A stretch of DNA of 55,153 nucleotides from Bryobacterales bacterium (GTDB lineage: Bacteria; Acidobacteriota; Terriglobia; Bryobacterales; Bryobacteraceae): NCBI GenBank assembly GCA_003167495.1, contig PMSX01000194.1, forward strand, positions 1-55,153. The letters run 5' to 3'. The translations under genes and the position numbers were made by a program. Shown one piece after another: positions 33,851-42,132 of this stretch (positions within the stretch are counted from its first letter, which is position 1; every line of letters starts with the position of its first letter). The notes under the pieces were generated by a model. The model did not search any database. It had not been told where the DNA came from and saw only the letters and a program-made list of their open reading frames with translations.

Positions 33851-34698
33851 GCGATTCGTTAGTGGCGAATCATCCCTTCGGGTTGGCCGTTGAGATTTGG
33901 GGCGCGCGCGGTTCCATGCCTGCGCCGGGCGCTAGCACACTGCGCTATGGCGGGAACACGCCTTGTATTTCGGTGCGTTCGACCGCCGGTGATCGAGTGA
34001 TTGTCGACGCCGGTACGGGTATCCGCAAACTGGGCCGTTCGCTGTTAACCGAAAGCCCGCGCGCGGCGGAGATCAATCTTTTCTTTACACACTTTCATTG
34101 GGACCACATTCAAGGCATCCCATTTTTCTCGCCTTTGATTCAAGGAGGGGCGCGTGTGCGCTTTCATGCAGGTGTCTCGCCGGCTGAAACTCGCGCGCGG
34201 CTGGAGCGGCAAATGTCGGATCCCTTTTTTACGCTCGACTTCAATGCGGCCAAAGCGGAGTGTGAGTTTTTGCAAATGGGCTGTGGTGCAATCCGGTGCG
34301 GTGCGCTAGTGGTGGAGGCGTTTCCGCTGAATCATCCACAGGGTGCTTGGGGCTATCGGATTGAAGCGGGTGGGGCCTCGGTGGTAGTGGCCACCGATGT
34401 GGAACATGGGCACCCTTCGCTCGATAAAGTCTTGCGGGAACGGGCGGCGAAGGCGGATCTGTTGATTTACGATGCGCAATATACCGAGGTCGAGTATGCG
34501 ACACGCGTGGGTTGGGGGCATAGCACGGCGGGTGCGGCGGCCGCAGTGGCCGCAGATGCAGGGGTGAAGGAACTGATGCTGTTTCATCATGATCCCGAGC
34601 ATGATGATGACAAGATCGATCAGATCGTGGCTGAAACACGAAGTTGGTTTCCCTGCACGACCGCTGCCCGAGAGGGTGCCACGATTTTTCTGGGATGA
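33847..34698 (+). CDS. Metallo-beta-lactamase-fold hydrolase, coupled to the cyclase
   Basis: 283 residues from an ATG inside the TGA of the adenylate cyclase gene. It has the MBL motif THFHWDH (H82, H84, D86, H87) with further metal residues in LNHPQGAWGY, ATDVEH and MLFHHDPEHDD. The start WGARGSMPAPGASTLRYGGN and the strand VRSTAGDRVIVDAGTGIR match MBL enzymes related to the ElaC/class II phosphodiesterase branch. That branch includes cyclic-nucleotide phosphodiesterases, so degradation of the cAMP made by the upstream enzyme is a plausible role, but no sequence feature proves it. It has no signal peptide and is cytoplasmic. Confidence 0.9.
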   Translation: MSDSLVANHPFGLAVEIWGARGSMPAPGASTLRYGGNTPCISVRSTAGDRVIVDAGTGIRKLGRSLLTESPRAAEINLFFTHFHWDHIQGIPFFSPLIQGGARVRFHAGVSPAETRARLERQMSDPFFTLDFNAAKAECEFLQMGCGAIRCGALVVEAFPLNHPQGAWGYRIEAGGASVVVATDVEHGHPSLDKVLRERAAKADLLIYDAQYTEVEYATRVGWGHSTAGAAAAVAADAGVKELMLFHHDPEHDDDKIDQIVAETRSWFPCTTAAREGATIFLG

Positions 34699-34703
34699 GT
34701 CAA

Positions 34704-34725
34704 CACCGCGAAGGCGGGCGCGGTG
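34704..34725. terminator. Hairpin between convergent genes (bidirectional terminator candidate)
   Basis: CACCGCG (34704-34710) and CGCGGTG (34719-34725) make a perfect 7-bp GC-rich stem with an 8-nt loop in the 53-nt gap between the MBL gene and the AsmA gene. There is no U tract on either strand, so termination would be weak or Rho-assisted. Confidence 0.35.
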
Positions 34726-34751
34726 AAGCGAACGAATAGACGGGCCGGACC

Positions 34752-37406
34752 TTATTGTTTCTTCTTGAACTGATCCAAAATCGAACCCACCGGATTCGCC
34801 GGTTTCTTCGTTTTCGCGTCCGCCGGATTTTGCTGTCCGCCCAAAACACCACCCAGCAACCCGGCGGCTCCCTTTGCTCCTCTCAGGTTGCTCAGATTCA
34901 GCTTGGCCATTTCCGCGGCATCAAGCGTAACGGTCGGATGCGCCATATTGCCGGTCACCAGCACAGGCACCATCAGTCCACCCTTGCCGTTCGAAAGTTG
35001 ATTCGCTGCGCCACTGCTTAGCGTCGCCGTCAAATGCATGTTCACGTCCTGGCTCACCAGGTTCAATGTGCCTTTAGAGGAAATTCCGCCTGCATTCAAT
35101 ACGCCGGTCAGGTTGTCGGTGCTCGCTACGCCGTTGACGATGTTCAGGGTTCCCGAAAACTTCTTCACCGCCGTGCCGCCATTCGCCGAATCCTGACTTG
35201 CGCCATTCATCAACTTGCCCAACTTATTAACTTCGTTCAAGATGTTGACATTCTTAATCAAGCCATTCGTAAGATTGAATGAGAGTGCTCCATTCAGCGT
35301 GCGCGCCAGATCGCTACCTTGCGTTAGCGAGAAGCGCAGATTTGTATCCGCCGTCAAACTCCCATAAACCGTGTCTTTCACCGAACTAACGGCGGAAAGC
35401 AAACTGTTCGCATCCACGCCCGCAAACTTCACTTTCACCGCGCATTGCGGAGTTGCCGGACGCACATCGGTCGTGACTGCCCCGTTTGCCTTGCCGCCGA
35501 AAATGTCCGCGCTCAATGGCGAAAGTTGAATCACTCCTTTGTCGAGCTGGCACTTAGTATTCACGTTCTTGAGAACAATATCGTTGCCCTTGATCAAGCT
35601 CGCTGTCAAATTACCCGTTCCCGTCGTCAAGAGCAAGAGGCTCGGCATTTGCGCCTTGGTGCTCTTCGCGGTCCTCTTAGCCGGCGCCGTTGTGATGTTT
35701 TGCAATTCATCGACGTCAATCTTGTCCGCGTTTAAATTGAACGCCAACTCCGGCGCGGCAAAATTCTTGGCGGATAAACTTCCGTGCACCGTTGTACCTC
35801 CCAAAGTCACGGTCAAGTTGTCTAAACTCACCGAGTTCTGAGAAAACGCCGCATTCGCCGACGCGACCGCCAACGGTTTCTTCAACTGCGGCGCTGCCAG
35901 TGTCATGCCGGCGATATTCGCCGTTCCCGCGTAAGCCAGTGCCGATGCGTTGGCGAGCGGACCCTTCACGTGTACGTTTAAGGACAAATGCCCGTCGCCT
36001 GTCACTCCCTGCGCCGCGTCCACTCCATACGCTTTGGCAATATTCAAAAGCTCACCAACATTCGCGCCATCGGTCTTGATAGTGGCATCGATACTTCTAT
36101 TCGCCGTTGCATATTGCGGCAGCGTAAACGCGATCGCCAACGTCGTCGATCCGCTGCTCGCATTGAACGTATTCGACATGATCGAATCCGCTGACAAAGT
36201 CAAATCAATCTCTGGAATCGAGACGGGTTGTTTGATCTCACCGCCGCTCGCCGTCAGCCCCTGGGCCTGAATCGAGCCGCTCAACTGTGGCGTTGAGGCG
36301 GGTCCCTTGGCCGTGACATCGCCACTCACCTTGCCTGCCACGTTATAAGCGGGATTGAATCCGTACCCGAGCCCACCCGCCAATTTTGCCACTTCGGTTA
36401 TGGACGAATGATCGGTCTTCAATTCCACATTTAAGGTTGCGGGCGTGGTGGCCGTATTCACATCGCCCGAAGCCGAAAACGTTGTCGATCCAAGCTGTAC
36501 TTTGCCCGAATGAATCAGCAATTTTTTCTGCTTCAAATCGTCCTCGATGTTGTACGTCGAAGTAATGGGATAATCCATCTTCGCTCCTCTGAGCGTCGTG
36601 TTTTCCAGCCGCAGATTTCCTTTGCACCCCAGCACATCCGCCAGCGAACTAATATCGGCTTCGCCCGAAGCCACCGAATCCGTATCCGCCAGCAGGGTTC
36701 CCGAAGCAAACCGGTTCACCCCCGCTAGCGAGACTTGCTCAATCGACAAATGCCCGCTGATCGGCGGCAGCGCATTTTCCGTCGCCACGTTCAATGGTCC
36801 AGCCTTGCCGTTAAATTCCAACGTCTGCCGGCCGCTTCCTGGAAAATGCACACCAAGATTCAACCCGAACTGTTGGCCGGGCGCGAAATCCACAAGCCGC
36901 AAGTCGATGTGATCGTACACGCTTCGCGGCTGTTTGTTCATCTGGTCGGTGTACCCAACTTGACCATCTGCGATCTTCAACGAGCTGAGCGAGAACTGGC
37001 TCCCGCCTCCGGCGCTGCTCTTGCCCAGCGACGAGAAGTTCCACACTCCCGCTGCATTCCGAATCAACTCGATCTGCGGTTTGTCCAGAACCAGATTCTT
37101 CACTTCGGGATTTCCCCGTAAGAGAGACCAAACACTCGCGCTCACGAAAACCGCGCTAGCCGTGGCAAATGGCCGGTCTTGTGGAAACGACGGCCCCTCG
37201 CCAATGCTCAAGTTCTCCACTTTAATTTCCAATGGCAGCAGCCTAAGACCTAAATGTCCAATGCTGACGGGGCGGTTGAGCTTTTGCTTTAATTCCGTTT
37301 GGATATTTGGCCGCAAATTGTCAACCCTTCCCATTAATATTGCGAGTCCCGCCGCGATTACGACGACCGCCGCCAACAAAGCGATCGCGAGTGTTCGGAT
37401 TTTCAT
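34752..37406 (-). CDS. AsmA-family envelope protein
   Basis: 884 residues. An N-terminal membrane anchor (about 7-25, LAIALLAAVVVIAAGLAIL) is followed by the AsmA N-terminal signature (LNRPVSIGHLGLRLLPLEIKVENLSIG), a long beta-strand-repeat middle typical of the AsmA/TamB bridge-like lipid-transport fold, and a C-terminal region with NLTNGLIKNVNILNEVNKLGK and SLVSQDVNMHLTATL. The last 60 residues are Gly/Lys-rich. The family is thought to move phospholipids between membranes or influence outer-membrane assembly, which fits its position divergent from bamA-ompH (205 nt apart). Anchored in the inner membrane with the bulk in the periplasm. Confidence 0.9.
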   Translation of the reverse strand: MKIRTLAIALLAAVVVIAAGLAILMGRVDNLRPNIQTELKQKLNRPVSIGHLGLRLLPLEIKVENLSIGEGPSFPQDRPFATASAVFVSASVWSLLRGNPEVKNLVLDKPQIELIRNAAGVWNFSSLGKSSAGGGSQFSLSSLKIADGQVGYTDQMNKQPRSVYDHIDLRLVDFAPGQQFGLNLGVHFPGSGRQTLEFNGKAGPLNVATENALPPISGHLSIEQVSLAGVNRFASGTLLADTDSVASGEADISSLADVLGCKGNLRLENTTLRGAKMDYPITSTYNIEDDLKQKKLLIHSGKVQLGSTTFSASGDVNTATTPATLNVELKTDHSSITEVAKLAGGLGYGFNPAYNVAGKVSGDVTAKGPASTPQLSGSIQAQGLTASGGEIKQPVSIPEIDLTLSADSIMSNTFNASSGSTTLAIAFTLPQYATANRSIDATIKTDGANVGELLNIAKAYGVDAAQGVTGDGHLSLNVHVKGPLANASALAYAGTANIAGMTLAAPQLKKPLAVASANAAFSQNSVSLDNLTVTLGGTTVHGSLSAKNFAAPELAFNLNADKIDVDELQNITTAPAKRTAKSTKAQMPSLLLLTTGTGNLTASLIKGNDIVLKNVNTKCQLDKGVIQLSPLSADIFGGKANGAVTTDVRPATPQCAVKVKFAGVDANSLLSAVSSVKDTVYGSLTADTNLRFSLTQGSDLARTLNGALSFNLTNGLIKNVNILNEVNKLGKLMNGASQDSANGGTAVKKFSGTLNIVNGVASTDNLTGVLNAGGISSKGTLNLVSQDVNMHLTATLSSGAANQLSNGKGGLMVPVLVTGNMAHPTVTLDAAEMAKLNLSNLRGAKGAAGLLGGVLGGQQNPADAKTKKPANPVGSILDQFKKKQ

Positions 37407-37626
37407 AACTCTATAGTATTGCCAAAGTTCTCGATATTATCAGGCTTCCGGCAATTCTCCAGACCCTGCCATCGAAAGTCCCCGCGAGCCAACTATCTGG
37501 AGTCCTCGATTACGGCATCCGCTACACTATGGAGATTGGGTCGTTCGGGTTGTTTTTCGCGTCAGGAACCTTGCGCTGAAACCTGTACGCGTTCTTCAAC
37601 GTCTGGGGTTTTTGCCTCCTTCGGGG

Positions 37627-40600
37627 ATGGAGACTCATTTTTTACCGCATGGAGAGGATTTGTTCTTAGCCACACTTCAACACAGGCTCCGCAGCCTGCG
37701 CGCTACTGTTTCGCCCGCGCGTCTTTTCCTCGTATCCGGTGCGTGTATTGCCTCGTGCTCCTTTGCGGCTAGCCCCGCAACTGGTTTAACGGGCGGCGTC
37801 CCCGCCTTCGGCACCTGGATTGAATCGAACGCCGCCTCACCCCAGGCGCAGCAGACTGATCCAACTCAGCCTAAGCCTCAACAACAGCAACAAACCCCGC
37901 CGCCTCAACAAACTCCCCCACCCCCACCCCAACAGAAGCCTCCACAGCAGCAGAATCCTTTTGAAAACGTTCCGGAAACGCCCCAGAAAGCTCCACCGAC
38001 CACTCCACCCCCGGCCGGTGTGCAGGAAGTGAAACCGGTCGCCATTGACGAAAATATTGTCGAAGAAGTGAAGTTCAGTGGTCAACGCAAAGTTCCACAA
38101 GACACCCTCCGTGGCCTTGTCTTTACAAAAAAGGGCGACGTTTACGATGAAGAAGCCGTTCATCGCGACTTTATGTCCCTTTGGAATTCCGGCCGCTTCG
38201 ACGATCTGCGGGTCGAAAAAGAGAAAGGCCCGAATGGCGGCGTGGTCATTCACTTTATCGTCACCGAACGCCGCACCGTGCACACCATCGATTACACCGG
38301 CAATAAATCGATTAGCAAGTCTGAAATCCTCGACCGCTTCAAGGAGCGGCACGTCAACCTGACACCGGAATCGCAGTTCGATCCGGGTAAAGTGCAGCGC
38401 GCCAAGAATGTGCTGCAGGACTATGAAGCGGAGCGCGGTCACCAGTACGCCACGGTCACTCCGCAAATTCGCCAAGTCCCGCCCGGCGGTGTCGATATCA
38501 ACTTCGCTATCGACGAAGGTCCTAAACTCAAAGTCGGCCGCATCATTATTCAAGGCAACTCGGCTTTTAGCCATCAAGAAGTCATGCGCGCCATGAAGAA
38601 CCTGAAGCCAATGGGCATTCCGCACTCGCTTCTTTTTGAAAATCTGTTCGCTCGCACCTTCGATTCCACCAAGCTGGACGAAGACGGTGAACGCATCCGC
38701 CAGTTCTACCAGTCGAAGGGCTACTTTGAGGCTCGCGTGATCGGCCACTCTGAAAAGGTCTATGACGTCTACGGCACCGGCCTGAAGATTCCCATTCTGA
38801 ATGAAAAGCAGCCCGGCAAGCGCGTCGACATCACTATGGTGGTCGTTGAAGGCAACCTTTACAGGCTGAATAAGTTCAGCTTCGTTGGCATGAAGCTCTT
38901 CCGCACGCCAGACCTCATTGCTCGCCAGGTCTTTCGGATGAGTAAAGGCGATCCCTTCTCCACCGAGAAACTCCAGAAGGGTCTCGATGACCTCAAAAAA
39001 CTTTATGGCAACTTCGGCTACATTGATTTCGTCGGCTCGCCCGACCCCGAGCCGATCAACGACCATCAAATCGATGTACTGGTAGATGTCGACGAAGGCC
39101 ACCAGTTCTTTGTCCGCCGTATCGATTTCCAGGGCAATAATACAACCCGTGACAAGGTCATTCGCCGCGAAATGTTCGTCAACGAAGGCGATCTGTACAG
39201 CCAGCAGCTTTGGGAAACCAGTGTTCTCCGCCTCAATCAGCTCGGTTACTTCGATCCGCTCAAGCCCGAGGACGCCGCCACTATGACGCGCGACACCAAG
39301 AACAACACCGTCGATCTGCTCGTTAAAGTCAGGGAACGCGGCAGGAATTCCATTCAGCTCAATGGCGGCGTCTCTGGTATTTCAGGTAGCTTCATCGGCG
39401 CCTCTTATTCAACCAACAACTTCCTTGGCCTTGGCGAAACTCTTAGCCTGAGCGCTCAGATCGGTACCCTGATGGATAACGTTACCTTCGGCTTCACCGA
39501 ACCGTACCTGTTCGATAAACCGATACAATCTGGCTTCACCGTTTTCTACCAGCGCTATAGTTTCAATCAAGGCGAGCAAGCTTCGATTTTGGCCGGCCAA
39601 AACTTGCTTGGTTATTACGCCGCGCTCGGCACGCAAAACCTGCTCAACTACGTCACCAACGGTAGAGGATTCACCACATTCGTCAGCCGTCAGTTGCGCC
39701 GCAGTTTTGCGCGTGTTGGCCTCACCTACGGGTTCCGCGACCAGAGTGTCGATCCTTTAACCGATGCCGCGAAGGCCTACTTCAACTATCTGGATTTCGA
39801 GGGTATCGGCGGCCCTAATACTCTGACTGGCATTAAAGCGAGCACCGTCACCCCAACCTTCGCTTACAACACGGTCAACCATCCCATCATTCCCACCCAC
39901 GGTCTTCGTCTCAACTTGGGATTTGGCTTTACCGGTGTGATCCTCGGCGGCAACGTCAACACGCTACAGCCCAACCTTGATGTCGCGTACTTCCGCAAAG
40001 GCCTCTTCAAAGGCAACGTCCAGGGTTTCCACTTCAATGCCAAATTCATTTCCGGATATGGCGGTCGCGTGGCGCCTCCCTATGACCGCTACTACATGGG
40101 TGGCGAAAGCGATATCCGTGGCTTCGATATTTTGACCATCAGCCCGATCGCCTATATCCCCACCAGCCAGCAAATCCCGGTTTATAACAATGACGGCACG
40201 CCCCGCGTTCAGAAAGTGATCAACTCCAACGGCACCGTCAGCTTTACCCAAGTCGAGCAAACTGTTCCCATTTACCGGGTCCTCCTGCCGGGTGGCGATA
40301 CATCCCTGGTTGGTAACTACGAATATAGGATCCCCATTTTTGGCCCGGTCACCCTCGCCCCGTTTGTCGACGCCGGCCTTGACAAGCTCTTTCTGCCAGG
40401 CCAGCTAGGCCTCAATCCAGGTGAGGTGACCAACCTCAATAGTCTCTATCCCCAGGCCGATTTCGGCAGGCGCGCGTACATCGCGCCTGGTACTCAACCA
40501 ATCAGAGTCTCTACTGGCCTCGAACTACAAGTACTAATGCCAGTCGTCAATGCACCATTTCGTGTCTGGTTTGCGTATAATCCAAGTAGGGTCAACACAA

Positions 40601-40743
40601 CCCTGCAGGCTCCTGTTGTAGCGGACAGGTCTTTCTTTCCGAATAACGCGACGTATCAAAACGCGATCCAGTACATTGGTGAACCTACGAATTACCAGGA
40701 GCGGCGCGATATTTTCCGTTTTTCGATCGGTCGCACGTTCTAG
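37627..40743 (+). CDS. bamA: BamA, outer-membrane protein assembly factor
   Basis: 1038 residues counting from the ATG at 37627. The open frame begins at a TTG (37612), and a TTG at 37660 behind GGAGAGG would give a more normal signal peptide, so the start is uncertain. After a hydrophobic export segment comes a Gln/Pro-only stretch (about 75-130), then five POTRA-like domains (about 143-530), with VEEVKFSGQRKVPQDTLRG opening the first. A 16-stranded beta-barrel runs to the C-terminus. Barrel motifs include YYMGGESDIRGFD (the conserved RGF of the L6 loop), and the chain ends in F (IGRTF), the BAM signal. It folds outer-membrane proteins. It is followed by ompH after 69 nt. Confidence 0.97.
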   Translation: METHFLPHGEDLFLATLQHRLRSLRATVSPARLFLVSGACIASCSFAASPATGLTGGVPAFGTWIESNAASPQAQQTDPTQPKPQQQQQTPPPQQTPPPPPQQKPPQQQNPFENVPETPQKAPPTTPPPAGVQEVKPVAIDENIVEEVKFSGQRKVPQDTLRGLVFTKKGDVYDEEAVHRDFMSLWNSGRFDDLRVEKEKGPNGGVVIHFIVTERRTVHTIDYTGNKSISKSEILDRFKERHVNLTPESQFDPGKVQRAKNVLQDYEAERGHQYATVTPQIRQVPPGGVDINFAIDEGPKLKVGRIIIQGNSAFSHQEVMRAMKNLKPMGIPHSLLFENLFARTFDSTKLDEDGERIRQFYQSKGYFEARVIGHSEKVYDVYGTGLKIPILNEKQPGKRVDITMVVVEGNLYRLNKFSFVGMKLFRTPDLIARQVFRMSKGDPFSTEKLQKGLDDLKKLYGNFGYIDFVGSPDPEPINDHQIDVLVDVDEGHQFFVRRIDFQGNNTTRDKVIRREMFVNEGDLYSQQLWETSVLRLNQLGYFDPLKPEDAATMTRDTKNNTVDLLVKVRERGRNSIQLNGGVSGISGSFIGASYSTNNFLGLGETLSLSAQIGTLMDNVTFGFTEPYLFDKPIQSGFTVFYQRYSFNQGEQASILAGQNLLGYYAALGTQNLLNYVTNGRGFTTFVSRQLRRSFARVGLTYGFRDQSVDPLTDAAKAYFNYLDFEGIGGPNTLTGIKASTVTPTFAYNTVNHPIIPTHGLRLNLGFGFTGVILGGNVNTLQPNLDVAYFRKGLFKGNVQGFHFNAKFISGYGGRVAPPYDRYYMGGESDIRGFDILTISPIAYIPTSQQIPVYNNDGTPRVQKVINSNGTVSFTQVEQTVPIYRVLLPGGDTSLVGNYEYRIPIFGPVTLAPFVDAGLDKLFLPGQLGLNPGEVTNLNSLYPQADFGRRAYIAPGTQPIRVSTGLELQVLMPVVNAPFRVWFAYNPSRVNTTLQAPVVADRSFFPNNATYQNAIQYIGEPTNYQERRDIFRFSIGRTF

Positions 40744-40812
40744 TTTTCTCACCGTCACGGGTCGTCTTCCGGCGGGTGACGTAAAGGTATCCCGAAAGGA
40801 ATTTGAATAGAT

Positions 40813-41424
40813 ATGAGAAGTTGCTTGATCTCCACTATGGCGCTGCTGTGCGCAAGCCTGGCCGCCTATGCGCAGACGCCCAACAAAGTGGGCGTGATTA
40901 GTATTCAGGGCGCTATTGTTGGCACCAAAGACGGCCAAAAGGCCTCTCAGGAATTGGATGCCAAGTTCGTCCCCAAGAACAAAGAATTCCAGAACCGTCA
41001 ATCGGAGATCGCTCAACTCCAGGATCAATTGACTAAGGGCGGCACTGTGATGGCCGAAGATAAGCGCAACCAACTGGCGCGCGAGATCGACGAAAAGAAA
41101 AAGCGCCTGGAACGCGATATGCAAGACGCCGAGGAAGATCTCCGCGGCGAACAGCAGAAAGTGCTATCCAGCCTGGGCCAGCGCATGATGGCCGTCATTG
41201 AAAAATACGCCAAGGACAACGGCTTCAGTTTAATTCTCGATGTGAGCAATCAGAACACACCCGTTCTTTACGCTTCTAGCGGCATCGATATCACGCAGGA
41301 CATCGTTTCCCTCTACGACAAGACCACAACCAACGGCGCGCCGGCCCCCACAAGCACTACTGCTCCAAAGTCGGCCCCACCTGCCGCTGCCGCCGCCCCT
41401 AAGACACCCGGCACACCGCGCTAA
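40813..41424 (+). CDS. OmpH/Skp-family periplasmic chaperone
   Basis: 203 residues with signal peptide MRSCLISTMALLCASLAAYA. The mature start KVGVISIQGAIVGTKDGQKA is the OmpH/Skp first strand; a long Lys/Glu/Arg coiled coil (about 60-125) forms the tentacle, and FSLILDVSNQNTPVLYAS with DITQDIVSLYDK closes the body. The last 30 residues are a Pro/Ala/Thr tail. Skp holds unfolded outer-membrane proteins for BamA, and the bamA-ompH order is the common one. The ribosome-binding site AAAGGA is about 13 nt from the ATG, unusually far. Confidence 0.93.
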   Translation: MRSCLISTMALLCASLAAYAQTPNKVGVISIQGAIVGTKDGQKASQELDAKFVPKNKEFQNRQSEIAQLQDQLTKGGTVMAEDKRNQLAREIDEKKKRLERDMQDAEEDLRGEQQKVLSSLGQRMMAVIEKYAKDNGFSLILDVSNQNTPVLYASSGIDITQDIVSLYDKTTTNGAPAPTSTTAPKSAPPAAAAAPKTPGTPR

Positions 41425-41440
41425 CCCCGCGCGCTTATGT

Positions 41441-41466
41441 GAGGCAGCGCCATCCGTTGCCTCTTT
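41441..41466 (+). terminator. Rho-independent terminator after ompH
   Basis: GAGGCAGCG (41441-41449) pairs with CGTTGCCTC (41455-41463), a 9-bp stem with one G-U pair and a 5-nt loop, followed by TTTCACTT. It lies 16 nt after the ompH stop and separates bamA-ompH from the next gene, which has its own strong ribosome-binding site. Confidence 0.7.
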
Positions 41467-41528
41467 CACTTGCCTTACTATTTGCTATTCTCAGTGTGTC
41501 TTGAACTGGTTGGAACATTGGAGGTCTA

Positions 41529-41984
41529 ATGCGAATAGCTCTCATCCCCGCCGCTGCAATTCTTCTAGCTTTGCTCGTCACGCTGTCGCCGCAAGCTGCG
41601 TCCCAGAACCAGCATGCCGTCTCAAAACTTCAAGTGCGCCTTAACTATTCGGGCTCGGGCACAGTCGACGAAAAACATAAGATCTACGTTGTGCTTTGGG
41701 ACTCGCCCGATTTTGTCGATGGCGGAGGCATGCCCGTCGAGCTGGAGCCCGCGACATCCAAGGACGCGGTCGTGACCTTTTCCGATGTAAAGAAGACGCC
41801 CGCCTATGTAAGCGCAGTGTTCGATCCAAAGGGCGACTGGGACGCACAATCGGGACCGCCGCCCGCGGGGTCGTCGCTGGGCCTTTATAGTAAGACACCC
41901 GGCAAGCCTGAGCCTATCGATCTCACGCCCGAAAAGACCACCACCATCGAACTCCCCTTTGACGACACCATCAAAATGCCGTAG
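41529..41984 (+). CDS. Small secreted beta-rich protein, unknown function
   Basis: 151 residues after GGAGGT. A signal peptide (about 1-26, ALLVTLSPQAASQ) precedes a beta-strand pattern: LQVRLNYSGSGTVDEKHKIY, VVLWDSPDF, AVVTFSDVKKTPAYVSAVFD and the closing TTTIELPFDDTIK. The layout suggests a transthyretin- or Ig-like sandwich, but no named family is recognised. Tyr/Trp/Asp-rich loops could bind a carbohydrate or metal. It sits between the ompH terminator and the LamG-like gene. Confidence 0.7.
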   Translation: MRIALIPAAAILLALLVTLSPQAASQNQHAVSKLQVRLNYSGSGTVDEKHKIYVVLWDSPDFVDGGGMPVELEPATSKDAVVTFSDVKKTPAYVSAVFDPKGDWDAQSGPPPAGSSLGLYSKTPGKPEPIDLTPEKTTTIELPFDDTIKMP

Positions 41985-42004
41985 GGAAGGCTTCGCAAGG
42001 TAAA

Positions 42005-42052
42005 TTGGGCTTTTTCATCCCAGCGGCTGGGCAAAAGGTAACGTTAGCCCAA
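42005..42052. repeat. Structured intergenic inverted repeats
   Basis: TTGGGCT (42005-42011) and AGCCCAA (42046-42052) are exact inverse repeats, with a nested CCCAGC/GCTGGG pair at 42019-42031 between them. A further CCCAA/TTGGG pair overlaps the right arm (42048-42063). Alternative pairing could make a terminator or attenuator for the flanking genes; no downstream U tract is seen. Confidence 0.45.
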
Positions 42053-42132
42053 GCCGCTTTGGGTCGCCTGAGACCGTCTTGCAACCCGCGAGTCCGTGCC
42101 GCAACTTTTTCCTCGACCCGGATGCTTAGCGG

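Noticed and set aside
37837..39102. 421-codon minus-strand open frame inside bamA
   Set aside because: Complement of the POTRA coding region; it ends in a low-complexity Leu/Arg/Trp run that mirrors the Gln/Pro tract.
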